A stretch of DNA of 64,000 nt from Nocardioides ganghwensis (GCF_014779655.1 NZ_JACXYX010000016.1:80477-144476); one strand, 5' to 3'. Positions 18,698 to 27,382 are shown, numbered from the stretch's first letter. Notes: generated by a model from the sequence alone, not told the origin. Numbers and translations are program-made.

Positions 18698-18835
18698 GTG
18701 AGCAAGCGTACGTACCAGCCGAACAACCGTCGCCGTCACAAGGTGCACGGCTTCCGCCTCCGCATGCGGACCCGTGCCGGGCGCGCGATCCTGTCGAGCC
18801 GTCGCCGCAAGGGCCGCAAGAGCCTGGCCGTCTGA
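18698..18835 (+). CDS. rpmH: 50S ribosomal protein L34
   Basis: 45 aa, the standard length. The sequence begins SKRTYQPNNRRRHKVHGF and ends GRKSLAV, unmistakably L34, a basic protein of the large subunit exit-tunnel side. The GTG start at 18698 is set by family length and by GGAG about 8 nt upstream. It heads the rpmH-rnpA-yidD-yidC run. Confidence 0.98.
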   Translation: MSKRTYQPNNRRRHKVHGFRLRMRTRAGRAILSSRRRKGRKSLAV

Positions 18836-18860
18836 GGCCCAGGGCTCACGGCAACCCGCC

Positions 18861-19214
18861 GTGCTCTCCGCTGACCATCGCCTCACCGACAGTGACGGCT
18901 TCCGCCGCACGGTCCGCAACGGGCGACGCGCCGGGTGCTCGACGCTCGTCGTCCACATGTGGGTGGACCAGGCTTCGGCCCCGGGTCCGGCACAGGTGGG
19001 CTTCACGGTGGGCAAGTCCGTGGGGAATGCCGTCACACGCAACCGCGTGAAGAGGCGACTTCGGCACCTGACCCGGGAGCACCTCCCCGCACTGGAGGAG
19101 CTCCCGGGTCGTGCTGCACTCGTGGTGCGGGCACTGCCGGCCGCGGCCGACGCGTCGTACGCCCGGCTCGGCGCCGACCTGGCGCGTACGCTCGATCGGG
19201 TGAGCGCGTCGTGA
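18861..19214 (+). CDS. rnpA: Ribonuclease P protein component
   Basis: 117 aa basic protein that assists the RNase P RNA in 5' tRNA maturation. The RNR signature is present as GNAVTRNRVKRRLRHL at about residues 54-69. The N-terminus LSADHRLTDSDGFRRTVR is typical. GTG at 18861 is preferred. Its TGA stop overlaps the yidD GTG start (GTGA). Confidence 0.96.
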   Translation: MLSADHRLTDSDGFRRTVRNGRRAGCSTLVVHMWVDQASAPGPAQVGFTVGKSVGNAVTRNRVKRRLRHLTREHLPALEELPGRAALVVRALPAAADASYARLGADLARTLDRVSAS

Positions 19215-19489
19215 AGTACCTCCTCATCGGCTTCATCCGCGCGTGGCGCTTCGCCATCAGCCCGCTCTACGGCCAGGTCTGCCGCTACCACCCGAGCTGC
19301 TCGGCGTACGCCCTCGAAGCCGTCACCGTGCACGGCTCGCTGCGCGGCACCTGGCTCGGCGCACGCCGCCTCGTCCGCTGCCACCCGTGGTCCGACGGCG
19401 GGTACGACCCGGTCCCGCCCCGTGATCAACCCCGCGTTCCCCCCCACGCCACAGGCGTGGGCTCCACCACCCCGAGCCAGGGAGCTTGA
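19211..19489 (+). CDS. yidD: Membrane protein insertion efficiency factor YidD
   Basis: 92 aa. The family core GFIRAWRFAISPLYGQVCR and YHPSCSAYALEAVTVHG is intact, followed by RLVRCHPW. YidD aids YidC-dependent membrane insertion. The GTG start overlaps the rnpA stop, and the stop directly abuts the yidC GTG, so all three are tightly coupled. The C-terminal 20 residues are polar and variable. Confidence 0.95.
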   Translation: MKYLLIGFIRAWRFAISPLYGQVCRYHPSCSAYALEAVTVHGSLRGTWLGARRLVRCHPWSDGGYDPVPPRDQPRVPPHATGVGSTTPSQGA

Positions 19490-20461
19490 GTGATCGACTT
19501 CTTCACCTCCATCGGCAGCGCCATCATGACGCCGCTCTACTACGCGATCTCCTTCGTGCTGGTGGGCTTCCACAACGTCTTCGGGGACCTGTTCGGGCCC
19601 ACGTCCGGTCTTGCCTGGGTGCTGTCGATCATCGGGCTCACGCTCGTGGTCCGCGCTGCGCTCATCCCGCTCTTCGTCAAGCAGATCAAGTCCAGCCGCA
19701 ACATGCAGCTCATCCAGCCCAAGGTGCGTGAGCTGCAGAAGAAGTACGGTCACGACCGTGAGCGGCTCGCCCAGGAGACGATGAAGCTCTACAAGGACTC
19801 GGGGACCAACCCGTTCTCCTCGTGCCTGCCGATCCTGCTGCAGATGCCGATCTTCCTCGCGCTGTTCCGCATCCTCGACCAGGCCGCCCGCAACCCGCAG
19901 AAGAAGCGCGGCCTGATGACTCCGGAGCTGAACGAGCAGCTCCGCTCCGCGGTGTTCGCCGGCGGCAGGATCTCGGACACGTTCCTCAACGCCGACGGCG
20001 TCGAGGTCCGGGTCCTCGCCGCGGTGCTCGTGCTCGCGATGACGGCGACCACCTTCCTCACCCAGCGCCAGCTGATGAGCAAGAACATGCCGCCCGACGC
20101 CCTGTCCGGTCCGTACGCGCAGCAGCAGAAGATGCTGCTCTACGTGCTCCCCGTCGTCTTCGCCGTGGGTGGCATCGCCTTCCCTGTCGGCGTCCTCTTC
20201 TACTGGACGACGTCGAACCTGTGGACGATGGGCCAGCAGTTCTACGTGATCCGCAACAACCCGGCGCCCGGCACTCCCGCAGCGGACGCCAAGGAGGAGC
20301 GCGACCGCGCCAAGGCAGCGCGCAAGGGGATCAAGACCCCGGCGCAGCTCGAGGAGGAGCGGCTCGCGGCCGAGGCGGAGGCGCGACGCGCAGAGAAGTC
20401 CCAGACGCGTCAGCAGCCGCAGCGCCAGACCAAGGCCCAGCGCAGCAAGAAGAAGCGCTGA
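19490..20461 (+). CDS. yidC: Membrane protein insertase YidC
   Basis: 323 aa Oxa1/YidC family insertase without the large periplasmic domain of Gram-negative forms. Hydrophobic segments lie near 15-35, 38-62, 100-120, 175-195 and 220-245. The positive groove Arg is in TLVVRAALIPLFVKQI. The C-terminal 60 residues are a highly charged Lys/Arg/Gln tail, typical for ribosome contact. GTG at 19490 immediately follows the yidD stop. Confidence 0.96.
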   Translation: MIDFFTSIGSAIMTPLYYAISFVLVGFHNVFGDLFGPTSGLAWVLSIIGLTLVVRAALIPLFVKQIKSSRNMQLIQPKVRELQKKYGHDRERLAQETMKLYKDSGTNPFSSCLPILLQMPIFLALFRILDQAARNPQKKRGLMTPELNEQLRSAVFAGGRISDTFLNADGVEVRVLAAVLVLAMTATTFLTQRQLMSKNMPPDALSGPYAQQQKMLLYVLPVVFAVGGIAFPVGVLFYWTTSNLWTMGQQFYVIRNNPAPGTPAADAKEERDRAKAARKGIKTPAQLEEERLAAEAEARRAEKSQTRQQPQRQTKAQRSKKKR

Positions 20462-20525
20462 CCCAGACATCCGCGATCGTCGCCCCGGCGGCGTCGCACC
20501 TGATCGAGAAGCAGGAGACACCACT

Positions 20526-21089
20526 GTGAGTGAGCAGCTGACGGACGGCGAAGCCGTCGACAACGTGGAGCACGACGGCGAGGACCTGGCCGCAGACGCG
20601 CCGGCGGACGGCTCGAAGCCCCGCCCCTCCAAGGTGGAGCGCCTCGAGCACGAGGGCGACATCGCGGCGGACTACCTCGAGGAGCTGCTGGACATCGCGG
20701 ACCTCGACGGCGACCTGGACATGGACGTCGAGGGCGACCGTGCGAGCGTGCAGATCGGCGGCGCCGACCTCAGCCTGCTCGTGGGTCGCAACGGCGAGGT
20801 CCTGGAGGCGCTCCAGGAGCTCACCCGGCTCGCGGTCTACCGTGAGACGGGCGAGCGCTCGCGCCTGATGCTCGACGTCGGTGGCCACCGTGCCCAGCAG
20901 CGCACCCGGCTCGTGGCGATCGCCGAGAAGTCCATCGCAGCCGTGCGTGAGTCGGGCGAGTCCGTCTCCCTGGAGCCGATGAGCGCCTTCGAGCGGAAGG
21001 TCGTGCACGACGCGGTTGCCGCCGCGGGGCTCACGTCCGAGTCCGAGGGCGCCGAGCCCAAGCGCTACGTGGTGATCCTCCCCGCGTGA
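20526..21089 (+). CDS. jag: Jag/KhpB-like KH-R3H RNA-binding protein
   Basis: 187 aa. After an acidic leader of about 40 residues, a KH domain carries the GxxG loop as GRNGEV. The C-terminal R3H domain has FERKVVHDAV. The family binds RNA and is linked to cell-envelope control in Gram-positive bacteria. GTG at 20526 follows GGAG by 8 nt. Its stop overlaps the rsmG GTG start by 4 nt. Confidence 0.92.
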   Translation: MSEQLTDGEAVDNVEHDGEDLAADAPADGSKPRPSKVERLEHEGDIAADYLEELLDIADLDGDLDMDVEGDRASVQIGGADLSLLVGRNGEVLEALQELTRLAVYRETGERSRLMLDVGGHRAQQRTRLVAIAEKSIAAVRESGESVSLEPMSAFERKVVHDAVAAAGLTSESEGAEPKRYVVILPA

Positions 21090-21817
21090 GCGACGAGGTT
21101 TCACGTGAAACGCCCTCCGTGCCTCCCGAGGCCCGGAGGGTTTTCGCGTCCGAGCAACTACCTCTCGCGGAGCGTTACGCGCACCTGCTCGCGACAGAAG
21201 GTGTGGTCCGCGGGCTGATCGGGCCGCGGGAGACGCCGCGTCTGTGGGATCGTCACCTGCTGAACTCTGCCGTGCTGTCCGAGGCGGTCCCGCAGGGTGC
21301 GGCAGTCTGCGACATCGGCAGCGGGGCCGGCCTGCCCGGCCTCGTCCTCGCGATCGCGCGACCCGACGTGCGGGTCACCCTGGTGGAGCCGCTGCTCCGA
21401 CGCACCACGTTCCTCGAGGAGGTCGTGGAGGACCTCGGGCTCGACCGCGTCACGGTCGTGCGGGGGCGAGCCGACGACCTGCACGGCCAGGAGACGTTCG
21501 ACGTCGTCACCTCCCGGGCTGTCGCACCCCTGGAGCGGCTCCTGGGATGGTCGATGCCGCTGGTGGCGCCCGAGGGCGCACTCGTGGCGATGAAGGGGCA
21601 GTCGGTGCACGAGGAGATCGAGTCCGCTCGGTCGTTCCTCGCGACCTGGAGGTGCGGCGAACCCGAGGTGATGGAACTCGGCCTGGAGGTGGTTTTTCCA
21701 CCGACCACCGTGGTGCGGGTGCCGTGGGCGGACCCTGCCCGGATAGGTTGGCCCCTTGCCCGGGAACGAAAGCGGCGTTCGCCGCGACATGACCGACGTG
21801 CAGCGCGCGAGAGGTGA
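21086..21817 (+). CDS. rsmG: 16S rRNA (guanine-N7) methyltransferase RsmG (GidB)
   Basis: 243 aa SAM-dependent methyltransferase for the universally conserved 16S guanosine in the 530 loop. The SAM motif is CDIGSGAGLPGLVLAI near residue 72, followed by VTLVEPLLRR and SRAVAPLERLLGW. The N-terminus contains VSRET, encoded by a parS site. GTG start overlaps the jag stop. In some actinobacteria loss of this enzyme gives low-level streptomycin resistance. Confidence 0.95.
   Translation: MSDEVSRETPSVPPEARRVFASEQLPLAERYAHLLATEGVVRGLIGPRETPRLWDRHLLNSAVLSEAVPQGAAVCDIGSGAGLPGLVLAIARPDVRVTLVEPLLRRTTFLEEVVEDLGLDRVTVVRGRADDLHGQETFDVVTSRAVAPLERLLGWSMPLVAPEGALVAMKGQSVHEEIESARSFLATWRCGEPEVMELGLEVVFPPTTVVRVPWADPARIGWPLARERKRRSPRHDRRAARER
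21098..21111. promoter_or_regulatory. parS: parS site in rsmG
   Basis: GTTTCACGTGAAAC, the perfect 14-bp ParB-binding palindrome, within the fifth codon region of rsmG and read as VSRET. It is one of three parS sites near parAB. Confidence 0.95.
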
Positions 21818-21823
21818 GCTGAG

Positions 21824-22966
21824 TTGACGACCGAGGGTTCTCCCCACGACGCGGGGTGGCGTGCTCGCGAGGATGCGCCGTATCCGTTTTCCACCGGTTC
21901 AGACACCCCTGCTGAGCGCGGCTATCCACAGACTGGTGATGTTCATCCACAGGCTGCGGATGGCGCTGATGTTTCACGTGAAACCCCGCCGGTGGACGTT
22001 TCACGTGAAACGCGCCCCGCGTGGCAGGTCCGTACCGCTGGTGATCTCGCGGCACGCGAGGCCGAGTTCACCGACCACGGCACCCCTCTCGCCCAGGCTG
22101 CCCAGCACTCCGTGCTCGCTCGTTCGGGCGGCCTGCGCCGGCAGGGTGTTCCGCGGCCCGACCAGACCCGGGTCGTGGTGGTCGCCAACCAGAAGGGTGG
22201 CGTCGGCAAGACGACCTCGACCGTCAACGTCGCGGCCGGTCTCGCGCAGCTGGGCCAGAAGGTGCTCGTCATCGACCTCGACCCGCAGGGCAACGCCTCG
22301 ACCGCGCTCGGGGTGGAGCACCACCGGGGCACCCCCTCGACCTACGACATGCTCGTCGAGGGACAGCCGCTGGCCGACGTCATGACCGAGTGCGCCGACC
22401 TCCCCGGGCTGTGGGCCGTCCCTGCCACGATCGACCTGGCGGGTGCCGAGATCGAGCTCGTCAGCGTGGTGGCGCGCGAGCAGCGCCTCGCCCGGGCCAT
22501 CGCCGCCCATCCGCTCGTGGGCTCGGCGGCCGAGGTCGGGGACGAGCGGCTCGACTACGTGTTCGTCGACTGCCCGCCCTCGCTGGGCCTCCTCACCCTC
22601 AACGCTCTCGTCGCCGGCCGCGAGATGTTCATCCCGATCCAGGCGGAGTACTACGCGCTCGAGGGTCTGGGCATGCTGCTCGAGACCGTGGAGATGGTGC
22701 GACAGCACCTCAACCCGCGACTCACCATCTCCACGATCCTCCTGACCATGTACGACGCGCGCACGCGGCTGGCCGCCGGCGTCGCCGACGAGGTGCGCAG
22801 CCACTTCGGCGACCAGGTGCTGAAGACCGCCGTGCCCCGCTCGGTGCGGGTCTCCGAAGCGCCGTCCTACGGTCAGACGGTGATGACCTACGATCCTGCG
22901 TCGGCGGGAGCACTCTCCTACCTGGAGGCCGCCCGCGAGATCGCCAGCAAGGGAGCGCCCGCATGA
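21824..22966 (+). CDS. parA: Chromosome partitioning ATPase ParA
   Basis: 380 aa Walker-type ATPase that moves ParB-parS origins. The deviant Walker A is NQKGGVGKTTSTVN near residue 124, and the Walker B region is YVFVDCPPSLGLLTLNAL. The N-terminal 115 residues are a polar extension containing two VSRET pentapeptides encoded by two parS sites. Start is TTG at 21824, just after the rsmG stop. A later start is possible because the extension is poorly conserved. Its stop overlaps parB (ATGA). Confidence 0.95.
   Translation: MTTEGSPHDAGWRAREDAPYPFSTGSDTPAERGYPQTGDVHPQAADGADVSRETPPVDVSRETRPAWQVRTAGDLAAREAEFTDHGTPLAQAAQHSVLARSGGLRRQGVPRPDQTRVVVVANQKGGVGKTTSTVNVAAGLAQLGQKVLVIDLDPQGNASTALGVEHHRGTPSTYDMLVEGQPLADVMTECADLPGLWAVPATIDLAGAEIELVSVVAREQRLARAIAAHPLVGSAAEVGDERLDYVFVDCPPSLGLLTLNALVAGREMFIPIQAEYYALEGLGMLLETVEMVRQHLNPRLTISTILLTMYDARTRLAAGVADEVRSHFGDQVLKTAVPRSVRVSEAPSYGQTVMTYDPASAGALSYLEAAREIASKGAPA
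21971..21984. promoter_or_regulatory. parS: parS site 1 in parA
   Basis: Perfect GTTTCACGTGAAAC inside the parA N-terminal coding region, translated VSRET. Confidence 0.95.
21998..22011. promoter_or_regulatory. parS: parS site 2 in parA
   Basis: Second perfect GTTTCACGTGAAAC, 27 bp (nine codons) after the previous site and in the same frame, again giving VSRET. Confidence 0.95.
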
Positions 22967-23979
22967 ACGCCAACCCCCCTCGTCGTGGGCTCGGGCGCGG
23001 CCTGGGCTCGCTGATCCCGACGACCCCCAGCCAGCCGGCACCGGCACCCTCGACCGTCCAGGAGGCCTCGCCCGCGGCGAGCACGAGCAACGGAGCAGTT
23101 GCCGGCGGCCGACCCGAGTCGCGCAACGGCGTCGAGCCCCGTGACGCCGTCGCCGGTGGCCAGGTCGCAGGCGCCTACTTCGCCGAGCTGCCGATCATGC
23201 AGGTGCGCCCCAACGCCCGGCAGCCGCGCCAGGTCTTCGAGGAGGAGGCCCTCGCCGAGCTCGTCCACTCGATCCGCGAGGTCGGCCTGCTCCAGCCGGT
23301 CGTCGTCCGCCGGACGGGCGAGGACGCGTACGAGCTCATCATGGGCGAGCGTCGCTGGCGGGCCTCCCAGGAGGCCGGCCGCGACACGATCCCCGCGATC
23401 GTGCGCGAGACCGACGACAACGACATGCTGCGCGACGCGCTCCTGGAGAACCTCCACCGCTCGCAGCTGAACCCGCTCGAGGAGGCCGCCGCCTACGGCC
23501 AGCTGCTCGAGGACTTCGGGTGCACCCACGACGAGCTCGCCCAGCGCATCGGGCGGTCGCGACCGCAGATCTCGAACACGCTGCGCCTGCTTAAGCTCTC
23601 GCCCGCCGTCCAGCGCCGGGTCGCAGCTGGCGTCCTGTCCGCGGGCCACGCCCGGGCGCTGCTCTCGGTCGAGGACGCCGGACTCCAGGACAAGCTCGCG
23701 GCCCGCGTGACCGCCGAGGGCATCTCGGTGCGCGGGCTGGAGGAGATCGTCTCGGTCGGTGTCGAGCAGGACGACGCGCCTCGTGCGTTGCGGGCCAAGC
23801 CCGTGGCGCCCGGACTGTCCGAGCTGGCCGACCGGCTCTCCGACCGGTTCGAGACGCGGGTCAAGGTGGACCTCGGCAAGGCCAAGGGGAAGATCACCGT
23901 GGAGTTCGCCAGCCTCGACGACCTCCGCCGCATCGTCGACATCATGGATCCGCGCAACCGCGACGACCGACCGATCTGA
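22963..23979 (+). CDS. parB: Chromosome partitioning protein ParB
   Basis: 338 aa CTPase and parS-binding protein. The N-terminus RRGLGRGLGSLIP is the ParA-stimulating box. After a 60-residue linker the CTP-binding ParB/Srx domain begins (VRPNARQPRQVFEEEAL), with GERRWRA and ENLHRSQLNPLEEA motifs. A helix-turn-helix follows (RIGRSRPQISNTLRLL), then a dimerisation C-terminus. The ATG overlaps the parA stop. A hairpin terminator follows. Confidence 0.97.
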   Translation: MNANPPRRGLGRGLGSLIPTTPSQPAPAPSTVQEASPAASTSNGAVAGGRPESRNGVEPRDAVAGGQVAGAYFAELPIMQVRPNARQPRQVFEEEALAELVHSIREVGLLQPVVVRRTGEDAYELIMGERRWRASQEAGRDTIPAIVRETDDNDMLRDALLENLHRSQLNPLEEAAAYGQLLEDFGCTHDELAQRIGRSRPQISNTLRLLKLSPAVQRRVAAGVLSAGHARALLSVEDAGLQDKLAARVTAEGISVRGLEEIVSVGVEQDDAPRALRAKPVAPGLSELADRLSDRFETRVKVDLGKAKGKITVEFASLDDLRRIVDIMDPRNRDDRPI

Positions 23980-23990
23980 TGTGACGGACA

Positions 23991-24017
23991 GCGGCCTGCG
24001 ACGACGGAGCAGGCCGC
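23991..24017. terminator. Terminator after parB
   Basis: GCGGCCTGC (23991-23999) and GCAGGCCGC (24009-24017) form a perfect 9-bp stem with a 9-nt loop, 12 nt after the parB stop, between convergent genes. Confidence 0.75.
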
Positions 24018-24111
24018 GTGGCTCCGGAGTGACGCTGCGCCCGGCCGCTCCACCGCCGGGAGGGGATTTGTCGACAAAGCGACGTAGCGACAGATCTACA
24101 GGGCGACAGGT

Positions 24112-24891
24112 CTACTTACCGCTTTGTCGCTTTGCCCGCTTCTCCGCACGCTTGCGGGCGCGCTCGCGCTTCTCCGCGGCGTCGAGTCGAGCGGCCTCCT
24201 CGAGCGTGGGGGCGGAGCCACCCATGGAGGCGGGCACCCACCAGGAACCGGGAGGCTGCTCGTCGGCGGGATAGGCGGCGACGGTGTCGGCGAGCATCCG
24301 CGACATCTGTGCGTGGAGCCGGGCCGTGTCGCCGACCGGGTCGGCCCCCGTGGGGTGCATCGGCTCACCGACCGTGATCGCGATGGTCTTCCCGCGTGAG
24401 AAGTCGCGCGGGTGGTCCTTCGTCATCATCCTCTGGGTGCCCCACATGATGACGGGGACGAGGGGCACGCCGGCCTCGGCCGCGATGCGTACGGCGCCGG
24501 TCTTGAACTCCTTGAGCTCCATCGCGCGCGAGATGGTCGCCTCCGGGAAGATCCCGACCGCCTCGCCCCGGCGCAGGTAGTCGACGGCCGTGTGGAAGCT
24601 CTGGAGGCCCTCACCGCGGTCGACCTCGATGTGGTTCAGGGAGCGCATGAGCGGGCCGACCCACCGGTGGTCGAAGAGCTCGCGCTTGGCCATGAACCGC
24701 ACCAGTCGCCCGGAGGGGTTGGCGGCGAGGCCGCCGTAGACGAAGTCCACGTAGCCGACGTGGTTGTAGGCGAGCAGCACCCCGCCCTCGCGCGGCACGT
24801 TCTCCGTACCGGTCAGCACGATGCGCTGGCCCAGCGCCTTGAAGGCCGCCTTGGCGGTGACGATGATCGGGGGGTAGGTCACATCGCGCAT
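24112..24891 (-). CDS. 1-acylglycerol-3-phosphate acyltransferase family protein
   Basis: 259 aa PlsC-type acyltransferase. The catalytic HX4D motif is NHVGYVDF near residue 44, and the second block reads GIFPEATIS, with Ala where Gly is usual in FPEGT. The central region SFHTAVDYLRRGEAV is typical. The C-terminal 30 residues are Lys/Arg/Glu-rich. ATG 24891 is chosen as the first start before the conserved domain. It lies 46 nt downstream of the aminotransferase on the same strand. Confidence 0.88.
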   Translation of the reverse strand: MRDVTYPPIIVTAKAAFKALGQRIVLTGTENVPREGGVLLAYNHVGYVDFVYGGLAANPSGRLVRFMAKRELFDHRWVGPLMRSLNHIEVDRGEGLQSFHTAVDYLRRGEAVGIFPEATISRAMELKEFKTGAVRIAAEAGVPLVPVIMWGTQRMMTKDHPRDFSRGKTIAITVGEPMHPTGADPVGDTARLHAQMSRMLADTVAAYPADEQPPGSWWVPASMGGSAPTLEEAARLDAAEKRERARKRAEKRAKRQSGK

Positions 24892-24937
24892 GGCGAGGAG
24901 CCTAGGGTCCCCCGGTGCGGACCGCGACCCTTCGTGA

Positions 24938-26152
24938 TCAGCGTCGCGTGGCGAGGAAGTCGGCGATCCGGCCGATGGCCTCCTCGAGCACGCTCGCCTC
25001 GGGCAGCGTGACCAGGCGGAAGTGGTCCGGCTCGGGCCAGTTGAAGCCCGTTCCGTGGGTGACGAGGATCTTCTTGGCGCGCAGCAGGTCGATGACGAAC
25101 TCCTGGTCGTCGTCGATCGGGTAGACCTGTGGGTCGAGCCGGGGGAAGCAGTAGAGCGCGCCGCGCGGCTTGACGTTGCTGACACCGGGGATCTCGTTGA
25201 GGAGGCGGTGCGCGAGCATCGACTGCTCGTAGAAGCGGCCGCCGGGACCGATGAGCTCCTCGATCGACTGGTAGCCGCCCAGGGCGGTCTGGATCGCGTG
25301 CTGGGCGGGCACGTTGGCGCACATCCGCATGTTGGCGATGAGGGTGAGGCCCTCGAGGAAGTCGGTCGCGACCTCCTTGGGGCCGGAGATCATCACCCAG
25401 CCGGCGCGGTAGCCGCAGACCCGGTAGGCCTTGGAGAGCCCGGAGAACGTCAGGCACAGCACGTCGTTGCCGCCGTAGGTGGCCGCGTGGTGGTGCTCGG
25501 CGTCCTCGAACAGGATCTTCTCGTAGATCTCGTCGGCCATCACGACGAGCTGGTGCCGTCGCGCGATGTCGACGAGCGCCTTGACCGTCTCCTCGCTGTA
25601 GACGGCACCGGTGGGGTTGTTGGGGTTGATGATGACGATCGCGTGCGTGTTCTCGGTGATCTTCGACTCGATGTCGGCGAGGTCGGGGTTCCAGTCGTTC
25701 TCCTCGTCGCACCGGTAGTGCACCGGGATCCCGCCGGCGAGCGTTACGGCACCCGTCCAGAGCGGGTAGTCCGGCGCCGGCACGAGGATCTCGTTGCCGT
25801 CGTCGACGAAGGCCTGCAGCACCATCGAGATCAGCTCGGAGACGCCGTTGCCGATGAAGATGTCCTCGACGCCGACGTCACGCAGCCCGCGGGACTGGTA
25901 GTAGTGCATGACCGCGGTCCGTGCCGACCAGATGCCCTGGCTGTCGGCGTACCCCTGCGACTGCGGCAGGTGGTGGATCATGTCGGCGAGGATCTGCTCG
26001 GGAGCCTCGAAGCCGAACGGCGCGGTGTTGCCGATGTTGAGCTTGAGGATGCGGTGCCCCTCTGCCTCGAGCCGCTGTGCCTCGACCAGGATCGGCCCGC
26101 GCACGTCGTAGCGGACACCTTGCAGCTTCTTGCTCTGTCGGATCGGGCGCAC
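24938..26152 (-). CDS. alaA: PLP-dependent aminotransferase, AlaA-like
   Basis: 404 aa fold-type I aminotransferase. Its start IRQSKKLQGVRYDVRGP and the motif GNTAPFGFEAP match AlaA/YfbQ alanine transaminases, which convert pyruvate and glutamate to alanine and 2-oxoglutarate. The PLP lysine is in SGLSKAYRVCGYRAGW. The Asn/Pro signature NPNNPTGAVYS and the MADEIYEKI block are intact. GTG 26152 follows GAGAGGATGAG. It is divergent from the GNAT gene across 42 bp. Confidence 0.87.
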   Translation of the reverse strand: MRPIRQSKKLQGVRYDVRGPILVEAQRLEAEGHRILKLNIGNTAPFGFEAPEQILADMIHHLPQSQGYADSQGIWSARTAVMHYYQSRGLRDVGVEDIFIGNGVSELISMVLQAFVDDGNEILVPAPDYPLWTGAVTLAGGIPVHYRCDEENDWNPDLADIESKITENTHAIVIINPNNPTGAVYSEETVKALVDIARRHQLVVMADEIYEKILFEDAEHHHAATYGGNDVLCLTFSGLSKAYRVCGYRAGWVMISGPKEVATDFLEGLTLIANMRMCANVPAQHAIQTALGGYQSIEELIGPGGRFYEQSMLAHRLLNEIPGVSNVKPRGALYCFPRLDPQVYPIDDDQEFVIDLLRAKKILVTHGTGFNWPEPDHFRLVTLPEASVLEEAIGRIADFLATRR

Positions 26153-26194
26153 GACTCATCCTCTCAGGCGCCGTACGCCGCTAGCATCGGAGTT

Positions 26195-26860
26195 GTGTCC
26201 CGCAAGACCGAGCGACTGACGGTCGACCACCTCGCGGAGCTGGCCGACCCGGTCCGCTCGTGCCTGTTCTGGGAGCTCGGGCCCGTCGACCGAGCGCGAC
26301 TCGACGAGCAGGAGCGCATCGCGGAGAAGGAGAGCTGGCTCTCCTCGACGCTGCGCGACTGGGGCTCGTGCGGGCGGGTCGTACGCATCGACGGCCGCAC
26401 GGTCGGCCACATCGTGTACGCCCCGGCGGCGCGGCTGCCCGGTGCCGCCACGCTGCCGACCGCGCCCGGGTCGCCGGACGCCATCATCGCGGCGACCGCC
26501 TGGATCGAGCCCGCCCTGCGGCGCGGCGGGCTCGGCCGGCTGCTGGTGCAGGCCATGGCGGCGGACCTGGTCGGGCGCGGGCACACCGCCATCGAGGCGT
26601 ACGGCGACACCCGCGGGCGTACGGAGGGGTGCGTGCTGCCGGCGGAGTTCCTCGGCAGCGTCGGCTTCAAGACCCAGCGGGCCCACCCGACGACGCCGCG
26701 GATGCGGATGGAGCTGCGCACCGCCCTGTCCTGGAAGGACGAGGTCGAGCTCGCGCTCGAGAAGGTGTGGGGCGTCGTGCGCCCCACGCACAAGGCGACC
26801 CGCCCGATCGGATCGGTGCGGGCCGCCTCTGGCAACCAGGTGTTCTCGTTGGCCGAGTAG
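26195..26860 (+). CDS. GNAT family N-acetyltransferase
   Basis: 221 aa. The acetyl-CoA binding region appears as AWIEPALRRGGLGRLLVQAM, with the R/Q-x-x-G-x-G/A-type loop RRGGLGR. The C-terminal part (ALSWKDEVELALEKVWG) is outside the GNAT core. Substrate unknown. GTG 26195 has a TAGCAT sequence 11-16 nt upstream, so transcription may start at or near the start codon. It converges on trxA across a hairpin. Confidence 0.82.
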   Translation: MSRKTERLTVDHLAELADPVRSCLFWELGPVDRARLDEQERIAEKESWLSSTLRDWGSCGRVVRIDGRTVGHIVYAPAARLPGAATLPTAPGSPDAIIAATAWIEPALRRGGLGRLLVQAMAADLVGRGHTAIEAYGDTRGRTEGCVLPAEFLGSVGFKTQRAHPTTPRMRMELRTALSWKDEVELALEKVWGVVRPTHKATRPIGSVRAASGNQVFSLAE

Positions 26861-26882
26861 CCGCGAGGGACCCCCGGCGTAT

Positions 26883-26985
26883 CGAGACCGGGGTCTCGAC
26901 ACGGCCTGGTGGCGACTTCGTTCCTCAGCCGCGGGCCTACTCGACCCGGCGAGCCCACGCCGCCCGCTTGTTCCTCGCGGGCGGC
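26883..26985. repeat. Inverted repeats between GNAT gene and trxA
   Basis: Two palindromes lie in the convergent gap. CGAGACC-GG-GGTCTCG at 26883-26898 is perfect. GCCGCCCGC (26959-26967) and GCGGGCGGC (26977-26985) form a perfect 9-bp stem with a 9-nt loop. The second is a likely bidirectional terminator. The text GTCTCGACACGG...TTCGTTCCTC resembles the inverted repeat inside recF, so the stretch may be a diverged copy. Confidence 0.6.
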
Positions 26986-26996
26986 TGCTCGTCACA

Positions 26997-27320
26997 TCAG
27001 ATGATGCCCTCGAGCTCCTTGAGGAGCGCGGCCTTGGGCTTGGCGCCCACGATGGACTTCACGACCTCGCCGCCCTGGTAGACGTTGATGGTCGGGATGC
27101 CGGTCACGCGGTAGGACGAGGGGGTGACCGGGTTCTCGTCGACGTTCATCTTGAGGAAGGTGAGCTTCTCACCGTGCTCGGCGTTGAGCTCGTCGAGGAT
27201 CGGAGCGACCTGGCGGCACGGACCGCACCACTCCGCCCAGAAGTCCACCAGGACGGGCTTGTCGGACTTGAGGACCTGCGCCTCGAACTCGGCGTCGGTC
27301 ACGGCGGCGATGTTGGCCAC
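26997..27320 (-). CDS. trxA: Thioredoxin
   Basis: 107 aa, standard length. The active site is WAEWCGPCRQ with Cys32 and Cys35, and the cis-Pro segment is GIPTINVYQGG. It reduces protein disulfides using electrons from TrxB. GTG 27320 is chosen for family length and for AAAGGGG upstream. The promoter is a SigR/SigH-type element at 27383-27412. In Mycobacterium and Streptomyces it is adjacent to trxB; here trxB is 28 kb away. Confidence 0.95.
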   Translation of the reverse strand: MANIAAVTDAEFEAQVLKSDKPVLVDFWAEWCGPCRQVAPILDELNAEHGEKLTFLKMNVDENPVTPSSYRVTGIPTINVYQGGEVVKSIVGAKPKAALLKELEGII

Positions 27321-27382
27321 GGCACTTGCCCCTTTCACATGAGGTCTCTGCGTCGGGTGTCGGTCCCCGACGGGGATGTCCA

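Noticed and set aside
24061..24135. CGACAGATCTACAGGG-type direct repeats after parB as ParB or replication sites
   Set aside because: Imperfect, no palindrome matching parS or DnaA boxes; partly overlaps the end of the acyltransferase gene.
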